Positions 25,437 through 33,751 of a stretch of DNA of 64,000 nucleotides are shown here, piece by piece. Both the position numbers and the translations under genes were made by a program. The first letter of the stretch is position 1, and each line of letters starts with the position of its first letter. This DNA is from Pontibacterium granulatum (GTDB taxonomy: Bacteria; Pseudomonadota; Gammaproteobacteria; Pseudomonadales; Balneatricaceae), in NCBI RefSeq assembly GCF_029961155.1, contig NZ_JASBRH010000005.1:180164-244163 (forward strand). Reading direction: 5' to 3'. Under the pieces are notes generated by a model. The model was not told the DNA's origin, made no database searches, and saw only the letters and a list, made by a program, of their open reading frames with translations.

Positions 25437-27229
25437 TGTTGTGCTCCTTGAGGGGGAATATCGGTGCGAAGTGAAATGAGGAAACTTGCGCCCTGATCCG
25501 ACGCTTCGATTACAAGATCACCTCCGTGGCTGCGCGCTATTTCCCGCGCCAACCCCAGTCCGATTCCGGTGCCGGTTACGCCGTCGGTGAGTTGATTGCT
25601 GCAACGATAGAACGGTGTAAACACCTTGTGCCAATCGGCTTTGGGAATACCCGGTCCGTTGTCGGTCACTCGCAGGTAAGTCATACCCGCGTCGATCCAG
25701 CTATGAATACGAATGTCACCACTGTTTGCGGCATATTTTTCGCAATTGCTGAGCAGGTTGTTGAGGATCTGCTCCAGAGCACCGCAGTCTATCAGTACCG
25801 GCGTACGATCTTCTGCTGTAAAAGCCACCTTTAGGCCTCGCTGCAACAGCATGGGGGCGAAGTTCTCGATCACAGTTTCTACACAATCAGCAACAATACC
25901 CCGTATTGGGGTTATGGTATGGTTTCCACGTCCAAGACGAGAGAAGCTAAGTACATTCTCAATCAAGCGAGACAGGCGCTGACTCTCGTTACTAATCACA
26001 CCCACATACCGTTGCGCCCGTTCAGCCTCCGGATCATCCGGCAGGCTTTGCTCCAGCATCTCTGCATACATCCGTACATTGGTGAGCGGTGTTTTGAGTT
26101 CGTGGGAGACTTGATTCACGAAGTTGACACGCTGCTGCGCCAAGCGCATATCCCGCTGGTATTCGCGATAGATCAACCAGGCAATCACAGAGAGTCCCAA
26201 CATCGTGATGGCAATCAGCAGCGCCATACTGATCCAATTGGCACCTGGAGCGCTAAGCCCGGGCGCAAAGTACTCCAGCCGCCAACTGCCCAAAGGGTGG
26301 CTCAGCGGGAATATTTTTAACGGCTTGTTGTTATCGCCCAGCACACCCTCGGCCAATTGCCCCCACGCGTAGATCTGTTCTCCGCCGCTGTTTATCAAGC
26401 GAATCTCTGCGTTGTGGAGTGGGGCATCGGTTTGAACCTGGGTTAGGCTGGTCGGCAGGTTTGTGATCAGATCTGCGGTAAGGCGCGCACCGTTCAATGC
26501 AAATCCGATCACCGTGCCTGCATTGTTACGTCGCCAATAAATATGGTGCAGACGCGTATCGGCGTACCAAGCGATCCAGCCTGATGCAGCCGTATCAAAT
26601 CCCGTTTGAGACCGCTCCGCCACAACCATCTGTTCCTCGGCAATATCTGCCTGGGCGATGTCCGCGGAGTAACTTGCCGCTGGCGCACGCAGCATGATCT
26701 TCTGGGGTGGGATGGTTTTTTGCGCGACCAGCGGTTCACTGCGCAGGTACTGCTCGGGTGCTGCGGACTGCGTTACCAGAGAAGGAGTAACAAGCGTCGG
26801 ATCTTTCGGCTTATAGTTGAAAAGATTGGGGGTTGCCAGAAGCTCACGGGTTTGGGCGAGAAAGCGTTGCTCATCTACAGTAAGCTCGCTATCCGGCATT
26901 GGATAGAGGCGCTTACCTTCAGCATTTATTACGAATACACGTGCGATTTGCGGACTCTGTTTTATAAGTAAATCAATAGCCTGCGAATGGAAAGTAAAGT
27001 TGCCACTGCGATACAGATCATCAATCTGCTGATCCAATGCATTTTGCAAACGGGCAAAATGCTGCACCATCTGAGCATTCACATCAGACAGTTGAGCTTC
27101 GATCAGCGCACCCAACTGCAGCTTGAGCAATTCCTGCTGATTGCTCTGCAGACGCACGCCGAACCACGCTAGCAGAATTAACGGCACGATAATAAGGCTC
27201 GCGAGCAGGATCGGCGTTCGTGTCTTCAA
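25433..27229 (-). CDS. Membrane sensor histidine kinase
   Basis: A 598-residue kinase with two membrane helices (about residues 7-27 and 328-352) enclosing a large periplasmic sensor region of about 300 residues. The cytoplasmic part has the H-box VNQVSHELKTPLTNVRMYAE, the N-box ILNNLLSNCEKYA, and DNGPGIP and GTGIGLGLA boxes. The signal is unknown; no recognised periplasmic domain could be named. It is cotranscribed with the response regulator and lies 39 bases after the vWA gene. Confidence 0.92.
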   Translation of the reverse strand: MKTRTPILLASLIIVPLILLAWFGVRLQSNQQELLKLQLGALIEAQLSDVNAQMVQHFARLQNALDQQIDDLYRSGNFTFHSQAIDLLIKQSPQIARVFVINAEGKRLYPMPDSELTVDEQRFLAQTRELLATPNLFNYKPKDPTLVTPSLVTQSAAPEQYLRSEPLVAQKTIPPQKIMLRAPAASYSADIAQADIAEEQMVVAERSQTGFDTAASGWIAWYADTRLHHIYWRRNNAGTVIGFALNGARLTADLITNLPTSLTQVQTDAPLHNAEIRLINSGGEQIYAWGQLAEGVLGDNNKPLKIFPLSHPLGSWRLEYFAPGLSAPGANWISMALLIAITMLGLSVIAWLIYREYQRDMRLAQQRVNFVNQVSHELKTPLTNVRMYAEMLEQSLPDDPEAERAQRYVGVISNESQRLSRLIENVLSFSRLGRGNHTITPIRGIVADCVETVIENFAPMLLQRGLKVAFTAEDRTPVLIDCGALEQILNNLLSNCEKYAANSGDIRIHSWIDAGMTYLRVTDNGPGIPKADWHKVFTPFYRCSNQLTDGVTGTGIGLGLAREIARSHGGDLVIEASDQGASFLISLRTDIPPQGAQQ

Positions 27230-27268
27230 AGTATCTGGTTCCTTGTCTTGGGTGTATCTCGGTAAGGC

Positions 27269-28600
27269 TTAATAGCTCTGCTGGGTTGCGCGCTTGTATT
27301 GACGCTCCTTCAGTTCTTTGCGTTTTCTGTTCCAGCCCTGTTCGCTTTCGAGCTCTTCCGCATCCTGTAGGGCCTCAGCTTTCTGTTCAAGCAGTTTAGG
27401 GGACGCCAGGCTTTGACCAAGGTTATCCAGGTAGATGGCGTTTTGCTTGAGCACCGACTTCGCGGCTTCAATATCCCCCTGGTCACGCAATTTGATGGCA
27501 CGACGGCTTTCTTCGTTGGCAACCTGTTCGGCAGCGGCTTCGTAGGTTTCTACATCTACCGCTTCCTGAATCTGTTTCTCTGACTGACTGAAACTTGCCA
27601 GTACACGGTTTCGAAGAGACTGGGCTTGTTTGCTGTAAAGATTGGTGTAGCTCACACCCACATCTGCCACTTCAAGGTTTTGAGCCTCTGACTGTGCAGG
27701 AATTTCGACCTCGAGAATAATGAACTTCTCCTGTTCACTATAGAGCTGGTTCATACGGGTGGTGATTCGGTTACCCCGGATCTCTGCTTCCCGCCCTAAG
27801 ATACGAACTGGACGAACACCGTTCTTACAATGAATCTCTATATTCACACCCTGAGCCACAACAGAGAGCACATCTCCAAACTCGTACTGGAATATCCGCG
27901 CAAGGTCTTCGGCGTTTTCAACAAAAGCATGGTTACCGTCACTGTAGCCGGCAAGCTGTGTCATTAGGTCTTCATTGTATCCAAGCCCTAAACCGATGGT
28001 GGTGACACTCATACCTTCCTTGGCCAGAGACAATCCCAGCTGGCCCAACTCATTAGGCGTGCTCGGCCCAACGTTTGCCAACCCATCGGACAGAAGGATG
28101 ACGCGATTAACGTTGTTCAGATCGAGAAACTTACGCAGTTCCTGAGCGCCCTTGCTTACACCGGCAAACAGGGCGGTGTTGCCGTTGGCATGGATATTAC
28201 GGATAGCCCGGGCGATCTGGTGCTTATCGCTTACCCGCGTGGCGGGTACGACCACTTGCACACGTGAGTCATAGGAGACCACAGAGACAATATCGTTTTC
28301 GTTAAGCCGCTGAATCGCCATGACTGCGGCTTCACGTGCCTGCTGGATCTTTTCCCCCTGCATCGATCCGGATTTATCCAAGACGATGGCAATGTTGGCG
28401 GGGATGCGCTTTTCGCTGTGTTCCTGCTTGAAGCCTTCAAGGGATATTTTGATGAAGGTGTTCTGACGCTGATCTGCACTCATAACCGGTGTCGCCAGGC
28501 TGGTGGTGAGATTAATCTCTCTGGCTTGGACGCTTGAAAGCCCCATCACCACCGCAAGCAGGGGGAGCAGTACACGGCGAGTGACTGATTGTATATTCAT
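27269..28600 (-). CDS. Secreted von Willebrand factor A domain protein
   Basis: The 443-residue protein has a signal peptide (to about residue 27), a vWA domain with a complete MIDAS (VLDKSGSMQG; later LLSDGLANVGPST), an extended beta region, and a charged coiled-coil C-terminus (QKAEALQDAEELESEQGWNRKRKELKERQYKRA). It should bind a protein ligand in a metal-dependent way. Immediately downstream in the same direction are a sensor kinase and its regulator, which suggests that the vWA protein may help sense the signal or be its target. Confidence 0.88.
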   Translation of the reverse strand: MNIQSVTRRVLLPLLAVVMGLSSVQAREINLTTSLATPVMSADQRQNTFIKISLEGFKQEHSEKRIPANIAIVLDKSGSMQGEKIQQAREAAVMAIQRLNENDIVSVVSYDSRVQVVVPATRVSDKHQIARAIRNIHANGNTALFAGVSKGAQELRKFLDLNNVNRVILLSDGLANVGPSTPNELGQLGLSLAKEGMSVTTIGLGLGYNEDLMTQLAGYSDGNHAFVENAEDLARIFQYEFGDVLSVVAQGVNIEIHCKNGVRPVRILGREAEIRGNRITTRMNQLYSEQEKFIILEVEIPAQSEAQNLEVADVGVSYTNLYSKQAQSLRNRVLASFSQSEKQIQEAVDVETYEAAAEQVANEESRRAIKLRDQGDIEAAKSVLKQNAIYLDNLGQSLASPKLLEQKAEALQDAEELESEQGWNRKRKELKERQYKRATQQSY

Positions 28601-28741
28601 GACCTGTTTTCCTTGTTTGTAGGTTCGCTATTCACTCTACGCCGCCAAGCAATTTGAAAAGTCAGATAAAGGTTCGGAGTTTGTAAAAGATTTGTAAATA
28701 GTCGTCTGTTTGAGATCAAGGATTGCACAATGTCACAAATA

Positions 28742-28757
28742 CTGTATATTTGTACAG
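28742..28757. promoter_or_regulatory. LexA (SOS) box
   Basis: CTGT (28742-28745), eight bases, ACAG (28754-28757), extended as TACTGT...ACAGTA. This matches the gammaproteobacterial LexA operator. It lies 63 bases before the yebG start. Confidence 0.88.
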
Positions 28758-28820
28758 TATATTAATATTAACCCCGTCAAATCGCTCTGAAGAGCTGCAG
28801 AAACCGTCAGGAGGCTACCG

Positions 28821-29126
28821 ATGGCCATTGAGATTGTATACCGCGTGAAAGACCGGAACGGCAAGGTTGTAGGAGAATACATGGATTCTAAGCTCGCAAA
28901 TATCATCGATAAGCGCACCGACGTTATGTACGAAATGGCTGACAAGTTGATTGCCACCGGTCTCAGTGAAGAGCAGGCCGATAATGCAGCAGAGATGATC
29001 CTTAACAGCCGACATGATTTTGTAGAACTGCTGAAGAGCGTGAAGGATATCCCAACACCTAAGGTGATTGAGGGAAAGGGCGGTAAAGCAGTTGAGAATA
29101 ACCAAGTTGTAGCTGCAGAAGCTTAA
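28821..29126 (+). CDS. yebG: YebG family SOS-inducible protein
   Basis: The 101-residue protein begins MAIEIVYRVKDRNG and has the central SRHDFVELLKSVKDIPTPKV segment of the YebG family. YebG is a small DNA-damage-inducible protein of unclear function in Escherichia coli. The upstream LexA box supports SOS control. AGGAGG precedes the ATG. A strong terminator follows. Confidence 0.88.
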   Translation: MAIEIVYRVKDRNGKVVGEYMDSKLANIIDKRTDVMYEMADKLIATGLSEEQADNAAEMILNSRHDFVELLKSVKDIPTPKVIEGKGGKAVENNQVVAAEA

Positions 29127-29150
29127 ACGATTGGTACTGAGCACCAAGTC

Positions 29151-29194
29151 GGCTCATCCAGTCCTGTTCCCCTGACTGGATGAGCCGCATTTTT
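29151..29194 (+). terminator. Terminator after yebG
   Basis: GGCTCATCCAGTC (29151-29163) pairs perfectly with GACTGGATGAGCC (29174-29186); GCATTTTTC follows. The CTCATCCA/TGGATGAG core recurs at 31460-31491. Confidence 0.88.
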
Positions 29195-29258
29195 CTAAGC
29201 CATGTGCCTCGGAAATTCGTCGCTATCAATAAATGAACAGGAATGAGCATTCATCCTG

Positions 29259-29891
29259 TCATTCCCCAAAGTGCTCGCTTAGATAATCCAGTATCACCTG
29301 GAGCTTGTGCGGCGGAAGTTCGTCCATTCCCTGTTCCTCAACCATCCATTCCAACGTCTGTTTCCAACGATCCCGGTTCATACCTTGCTGCTTCACAAGC
29401 ATGAGTGAATGACAGGCCGAGCAGGTGGCATAGACCTCAGCCTGCCCTTGACCTGAAGGGAGGCCGTCAAAGGTAAAGGTCGCTGTCTCTGCTGCCATTT
29501 CTCGTGGTGCTGTAGGGGTATCCGACAGGGATGCAAGGTAGTCAAGAAGCGCCGCGCGTTGGTCTTTATCCTTGATGCCCGGAAATGCCATACGAGTACC
29601 TGGTGCCATTGCTGCCGGATCCTGTAAGAATGAATCAAGGCGTGTTGGTGTCCAGTTGCCTCCCAGCTTCAACAATGCATTAGAGTACTCATAACCTTCG
29701 GCTGAAGCGACGGGGCGATTAACCAGATCCCACAGGTTGGGGCCGAGTTTGTGGGGATGGCTCGCGTCGAGGTTATGGCAGGCCGCGCAGACGCGGGCAA
29801 ACTGCGCGCCTAGCGTATCGCTCTGTTGAGGTTGAGCGTTTAAACCTCCCGCCACCATCATCAAGCCTAACCAGATAAGCATACGCGCCAT
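29259..29891 (-). CDS. Dihaem c-type cytochrome, probable electron acceptor of sulfite dehydrogenase
   Basis: A 210-residue exported protein with two haem c motifs, CAACH near residue 33 and CSACH near residue 156 (numbering from ATG 29891, which has GGAG seven bases upstream; a TTG four codons earlier is less likely). A signal peptide precedes (LIWLGLMMVAGGLNA). The first domain is class I cytochrome-like (GTRMAFPGIKDKDQRAALLDYL). It directly follows the molybdenum sulfite dehydrogenase gene and probably takes its electrons. Confidence 0.88.
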   Translation of the reverse strand: MARMLIWLGLMMVAGGLNAQPQQSDTLGAQFARVCAACHNLDASHPHKLGPNLWDLVNRPVASAEGYEYSNALLKLGGNWTPTRLDSFLQDPAAMAPGTRMAFPGIKDKDQRAALLDYLASLSDTPTAPREMAAETATFTFDGLPSGQGQAEVYATCSACHSLMLVKQQGMNRDRWKQTLEWMVEEQGMDELPPHKLQVILDYLSEHFGE

Positions 29892-29905
29892 GGTTGTCTC
29901 CAATC

Positions 29906-31219
29906 CTAACCGACACGAATGGCGATCCGGTGGTAAGAGTTGTTGAGATAACCTTTGGGGTTCCAGGCGATGCCAAATGGCTGGCTGACACCTTCGCTGT
30001 CAGTCGCTTTAGCCCAGATTTCGTAATACCCTGCCTGCGGGAATTTTACATCTAAGCGGAAATGCTGCCACGCTGCCGGGTTTGTTGGTTCCGACAGTTC
30101 AGCCTCGATCCAGGTTGCACCAAAGTCTATCGACAGGGCTACACCCTGAATGGAGCGATCTCCCGACCATGCGTGCCCACGGACTTCTACAGAATTACCA
30201 CCGATTTGAGTATCCGTCGCGGGGTGGGTAATGAGGGATTTAACAGGCATTCGCTCAATGATGATAAAGTCCTCTTTGTCGACCTTTTCACCAGGTGCCA
30301 CCGGACGGTTGGGTACACGATATGATGTACCGGTCATTTTCGGTCCATCATGTACCACATCGCGCAATTGGATCCGCTTTAGCCACTTCTGAGAACAGGA
30401 GCCAGGCCAGCCCGGAACCACTAATCTCAGCGGCGCACCGTTCATCGGGTGGAGAGCTTCGCCGTTCATAGCAAAAGCTATCAGGTTCTCGTCGCTCATC
30501 GCTTTAGCAATAGGCACACCACGCGAGATTGGGAGCTTGTCCGGTTTGCCAGATAGGTGGGTGTCAGCGCCATAGTGCGCGGTGTAAACGGCTTCAGGCT
30601 TCACTCCGGCCGCATTCAGAACATCGGCCAATCTCACGCCGGTCCAGCTAGAACATGCGACAGCACCGTATGTCCATTGGTTACCGGATGCCGGAGGATT
30701 AAAAAACGCACGACCATTGCCCCCACATTCGATAACCAGATCGCGGGTGACCACCTCGAAGTTCTTTTTCAGGTCATTGATCGAAAGCGTCAAGGGCTTG
30801 TCTACAACACCGTCGATAACCAGCTCCCACGCTTCAGCATCTACGTCTGAAGGGGGCACGCCGTTGTTACGGATAAAGTGGCGTGACGTAGGCGTTATTT
30901 CATCGTCAAGGAGATGAGGCGGTGTTTCTGCATTGACTGGACGGTCGTTTAAGACGAGCAGTCCCTCTTTGCCCTCTACCGCCAATGATGTGCTGCCGTC
31001 AGCAAAGGCCACAGGAATCAGACCCGGCGGCATATTTCGGTGATAGGGAATTGCGTGAACACCAAGCAAAGAAGCCATGGTTGCGATCCCCATCCCACTA
31101 ATTACCTTACGCCGGGCCGGGTCTATCTGATGCTGGTTATCTGGACTCAGCGATGAATCGCTAAGTGCCTTAGTTGATGGTCGGTGGGTAGGTGTTCCAG
31201 GCTTGTGGTCGTTTGGCAT
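29906..31219 (-). CDS. Sulfite dehydrogenase, molybdenum subunit (sulfite oxidase family)
   Basis: The 437-residue protein has a Tat-type leader (ARRKVISGMGIATMASLLG) followed by a sulfite-oxidase molybdopterin domain (RDLVIECGGNGRAFFNP; the molybdenum Cys in AVACSSWTGVRLADVL; HPMNGAPLRLVVPGWPG) and a C-terminal dimerisation domain (GHAWSGDRSIQGVALSIDFGATW). It oxidises sulfite to sulfate in the periplasm. It looks closer to the SorA/SorT group than to SoxC. The cytochrome gene begins 14 bases after its stop, giving a two-gene operon. Confidence 0.9.
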   Translation of the reverse strand: MPNDHKPGTPTHRPSTKALSDSSLSPDNQHQIDPARRKVISGMGIATMASLLGVHAIPYHRNMPPGLIPVAFADGSTSLAVEGKEGLLVLNDRPVNAETPPHLLDDEITPTSRHFIRNNGVPPSDVDAEAWELVIDGVVDKPLTLSINDLKKNFEVVTRDLVIECGGNGRAFFNPPASGNQWTYGAVACSSWTGVRLADVLNAAGVKPEAVYTAHYGADTHLSGKPDKLPISRGVPIAKAMSDENLIAFAMNGEALHPMNGAPLRLVVPGWPGSCSQKWLKRIQLRDVVHDGPKMTGTSYRVPNRPVAPGEKVDKEDFIIIERMPVKSLITHPATDTQIGGNSVEVRGHAWSGDRSIQGVALSIDFGATWIEAELSEPTNPAAWQHFRLDVKFPQAGYYEIWAKATDSEGVSQPFGIAWNPKGYLNNSYHRIAIRVG

Positions 31220-31459
31220 GTGGCCTCCTCATGGATACGTTTGCCCGTCCTTGAGTTGGCATGGTTTAAAGCCCGATGATCCTTAACTGAAACCTCGAAA
31301 AAATCTCTGGGATTGGATAAATCCCCAAAGTTTGTAATCAATTATAGGTCAGACGAAATGGTATTGTGTGATTGCAAGGCTCGCGAATAAGGGTTGTATC
31401 CGCCAGAGTGCTAAAAGAGTGCTAAAAAAGCCAGCCTATGTAGTCAGACAACAGGCAGA

Positions 31460-31491
31460 CTCATCCAACCCGGTTTCCCACGCTGGATGAG
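31460..31491. repeat. Hairpin sharing the CTCATCCA/TGGATGAG core
   Basis: CTCATCCA (31460-31467) and TGGATGAG (31484-31491) enclose a 16-base loop similar to that of the terminator at 29151. It lies next to the stop of the DUF4197 gene but has no T run on either side. Confidence 0.5.
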
Positions 31492-31499
31492 CTGAAATC

Positions 31500-32276
31500 T
31501 CACTGGAACACTTTCTTGAGCAGCTCGGTAGTGCGTGCTGCCGGATTCTCACGGATTTTCTTTTCTTCTTGCGCCAGAACGGTAAACAGTCCATCCAGCG
31601 CTTTTTCCGTTACATGGTCTTCAAGGTTCACGTTCAGGTTATTGCCCACATATGGCAACTGTTTCGCTTCTTCGGCAACTACATTGTAGTAACGGGTAAC
31701 ACCCACATCATTCATTGATTCGGTGATGCTCGGCTTAAACAGTTCGGTCAGGCGCGCAGACGTCTTTTCCCGGAAGTACTCGGTCGCCGCATTGTCCGGG
31801 CCGTTATAGATACGCTTGGCGTCTTCGATGGTCATCTCTTTCAATGCACCAACAATCAGAGCGGTTGCCTGTGGTGCTGCTTTTTCCGCCGCACGGTTCA
31901 TGCTCTCTTCAAACTGCTGAACCTGCTTTTCCATTCCCATCTTATTAAGCAAGCTGGCGGCCTTATCGAGCGGTTCCGGCAGCGGTACACGGATATTGGC
32001 GTTATTCAGGTAGCCACCTTCCTGACCGATTGTATCGATGGCACGGCGACTTCCTACCTCCAGAGCCTCTTTCAGACCCTGGATCAGGGTTTCCGTATCC
32101 AGCGACGCCGGTAGGGCCGTATTCGAGGTATCGCCCCCGTTAATTTGCTTATCCAGTACTTCTTTACCCGTGTCTTCCAGGTTTTTGATGAAATCACCAA
32201 ACCCGGCAGTCGCGGTATGGGTAAATGACAAACTCAGTGCAGTGGCGAGCGGTAACCAGATCAGTGTTTTTTTCAT
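31500..32276 (-). CDS. DUF4197 family periplasmic protein
   Basis: A 258-residue protein with a signal peptide (to about residue 24, TATA), then the DUF4197 pattern: LIQGLKEALEVGSRRAIDTIGQEGGYLN, IRVPLPEPLDKAASLLNKMG, DAKRIYNGPDNAATEYFREKTS and a C-terminal TEKALDGLFTVLAQEEKKIRENPAARTT. Function unknown; the family is widespread in Proteobacteria. Monocistronic. Confidence 0.9.
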   Translation of the reverse strand: MKKTLIWLPLATALSLSFTHTATAGFGDFIKNLEDTGKEVLDKQINGGDTSNTALPASLDTETLIQGLKEALEVGSRRAIDTIGQEGGYLNNANIRVPLPEPLDKAASLLNKMGMEKQVQQFEESMNRAAEKAAPQATALIVGALKEMTIEDAKRIYNGPDNAATEYFREKTSARLTELFKPSITESMNDVGVTRYYNVVAEEAKQLPYVGNNLNVNLEDHVTEKALDGLFTVLAQEEKKIRENPAARTTELLKKVFQ

Positions 32277-32528
32277 AGCAACTCCATGTGTACCAGATAC
32301 AGCGTCTATCTAAATTTTGCGATTAGCTTAGATTGACGTGGCTTTATCCGTGCTGAATAAACCGTTGAGCTCTCAGTTTACTCACCGGAATCGCAGTTCA
32401 GTAGCTTTATCTTTGCAGGTTATATTCTTTAGCTGAAATTACTACTTTGGAACGAACTTTGAGCCGGTTTAAGAACGATCAGAATACGGAATAGTCTTAC
32501 GTACCGTATAAGCAAACAGGAGCATACG

Positions 32529-32672
32529 ATGAAAAAGCTCATTTTCGCCGTAGTTGCTGTGCTAGGGATGAGCGCAAGTATGGCTGTTTCAGCACATACC
32601 GTGGATGAGGGCGTTTACCAGGATACCTTTAGCCATAACATCGAACACATCTATAACCCATCCACCCGATAA
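32529..32672 (+). CDS. Small exported peptide (47 residues)
   Basis: ATG at 32529 has AGGAG 7 bases upstream. The reading frame encodes MKKLIFAVVAVLGMSASM followed by AVSAHTVDEGVYQDTF and ends after NPSTR. Residues 1-22 form a typical signal peptide (cleavage after VSA), leaving a mature peptide of about 25 residues rich in His, Asp and Glu. I do not recognise a family. A hairpin (32684-32708) follows directly, as expected for a complete small transcription unit. Confidence 0.6.
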   Translation: MKKLIFAVVAVLGMSASMAVSAHTVDEGVYQDTFSHNIEHIYNPSTR

Positions 32673-32683
32673 GGCAGCAGTGA

Positions 32684-32708
32684 AGCAGGGAGCTTCTGAC
32701 TCCCTGCT
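32684..32708. terminator. Bidirectional terminator-like hairpin
   Basis: AGCAGGGAG (32684-32692) pairs with CTCCCTGCT (32700-32708). It lies between the converging small-peptide gene and the TetR gene. No long T run follows. Confidence 0.5.
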
Positions 32709-32715
32709 CACGCCT

Positions 32716-33384
32716 TTAAGGCTGAGGCGTGAGTGTACCACTCTGTATGGCTTCATCATTGACAGAACGGACCAAATTCAAAAAGCTGAGCGCGGCAATG
32801 TTTGAGATCGCGTCCCGATCATTTGCCCAAGGCTTTTGGTAACCGACAAACGGGGTGAGACCTTCCATTGATGCCGAGATAAACAAAGCCACCTGTTCTC
32901 GTGATTGCTCACTCAGATCGGGGTTGAGGCTGGCGACGAGCTCGTTTAGCACCAGCCGTGCTTTGGTATACAAGGCGTCCATGCGCTCTGCTGCATGCTC
33001 GTCATGGTTGGCCAGCGCCCAGAGTTCAGGGAAGAAATTGGTGGTTTCCTGTGTCCCCAAATCCTCGATGATAAACCGGACTATAGCGACAAACTGATCT
33101 TCCAGGGAAACGCCTGCATCCTGCCGCACGTTATCAAACTCCGCAATGTAGGCAGCAATCACGGTGTCGAGAAGGTCTCGCAACAGATCCTGTTTGTTGG
33201 AGTAGTAATAATTTAGGTTCCCCACGCTGATCCCTGCACCCGAGGCGACTTTACGCAGAGTGAGGTTGTGATATCCGCCGGAGATCATCAGATCTTGCGC
33301 CGACTGTAATATTTTCAGGACGCGCTCCTGGCCTTTGGAGAAGGCTGCGGTACCGGGTCTGACTTGCAACTGAATAGAACGCAT
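32716..33384 (-). CDS. TetR/AcrR family transcriptional regulator
   Basis: The 222-residue protein has an N-terminal TetR helix-turn-helix (ILQSAQDLMISGGYHNLTLRKVASGAGISVGNLNYYYSNKQDLLRDLLD), preceded by about 23 residues, and a ligand-binding C-terminal domain. It should repress promoters carrying an inverted repeat; two suitable palindromes lie upstream (33508 and 33565). The ligand is unknown. No obvious efflux or catabolic gene is adjacent, so the target may be its own gene or the divergent activator. Confidence 0.9.
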   Translation of the reverse strand: MRSIQLQVRPGTAAFSKGQERVLKILQSAQDLMISGGYHNLTLRKVASGAGISVGNLNYYYSNKQDLLRDLLDTVIAAYIAEFDNVRQDAGVSLEDQFVAIVRFIIEDLGTQETTNFFPELWALANHDEHAAERMDALYTKARLVLNELVASLNPDLSEQSREQVALFISASMEGLTPFVGYQKPWANDRDAISNIAALSFLNLVRSVNDEAIQSGTLTPQP

Positions 33385-33507
33385 GGGCTGTCTTCGAATA
33401 AGCCTGAGTTGGTGAAATTATTGCGGGTTTATCCGGCGCATTCAACGAGATCAAAAACTGATCAATAAATATACAGTTATAACAACATGGTCTTAGATTG
33501 ATCAAAT

Positions 33508-33525
33508 ATAGGACTCTGGTCCTAT
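33508..33525. promoter_or_regulatory. Operator-like palindrome 1 (probable TetR site)
   Basis: ATAGGAC-TCTG-GTCCTAT is a perfect 7-bp inverted repeat. The same TAGGAC-N4 pattern recurs at 33565. Confidence 0.6.
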
Positions 33526-33564
33526 TTTGTTTTTCAAATTCTACTGCTATGGTTAAATACATTC

Positions 33565-33580
33565 TAGGTCACGCGTCCTA
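33565..33580. promoter_or_regulatory. Operator-like palindrome 2 (probable TetR site)
   Basis: TAGGTC-ACGC-GTCCTA; on the reverse strand TAGGAC-N4-GACCTA, one mismatch from palindrome 1. The centres of the two sites are 56 bases apart. Confidence 0.5.
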
Positions 33581-33751
33581 ATAAATATAAAACAGAGTGT
33601 CCCAACATGAATGTTCCAGCCCTGTACATCATGAAGATAAAGGTAACAATCCTGCCTTACCCGCTAGCAACGACTAAACGAACCTATCGCAAACACCATT
33701 CACTCAGTGACGGCTTAGTTACGCTGTCAGTGTTTTGTTGAGGTTCCCGTT

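Noticed and set aside
33607..33741. 44-codon frame starting at ATG 33607 between the TetR operators and the sigma-54 activator
   Set aside because: No convincing ribosome-binding site, no signal peptide or domain; coding character is poor.
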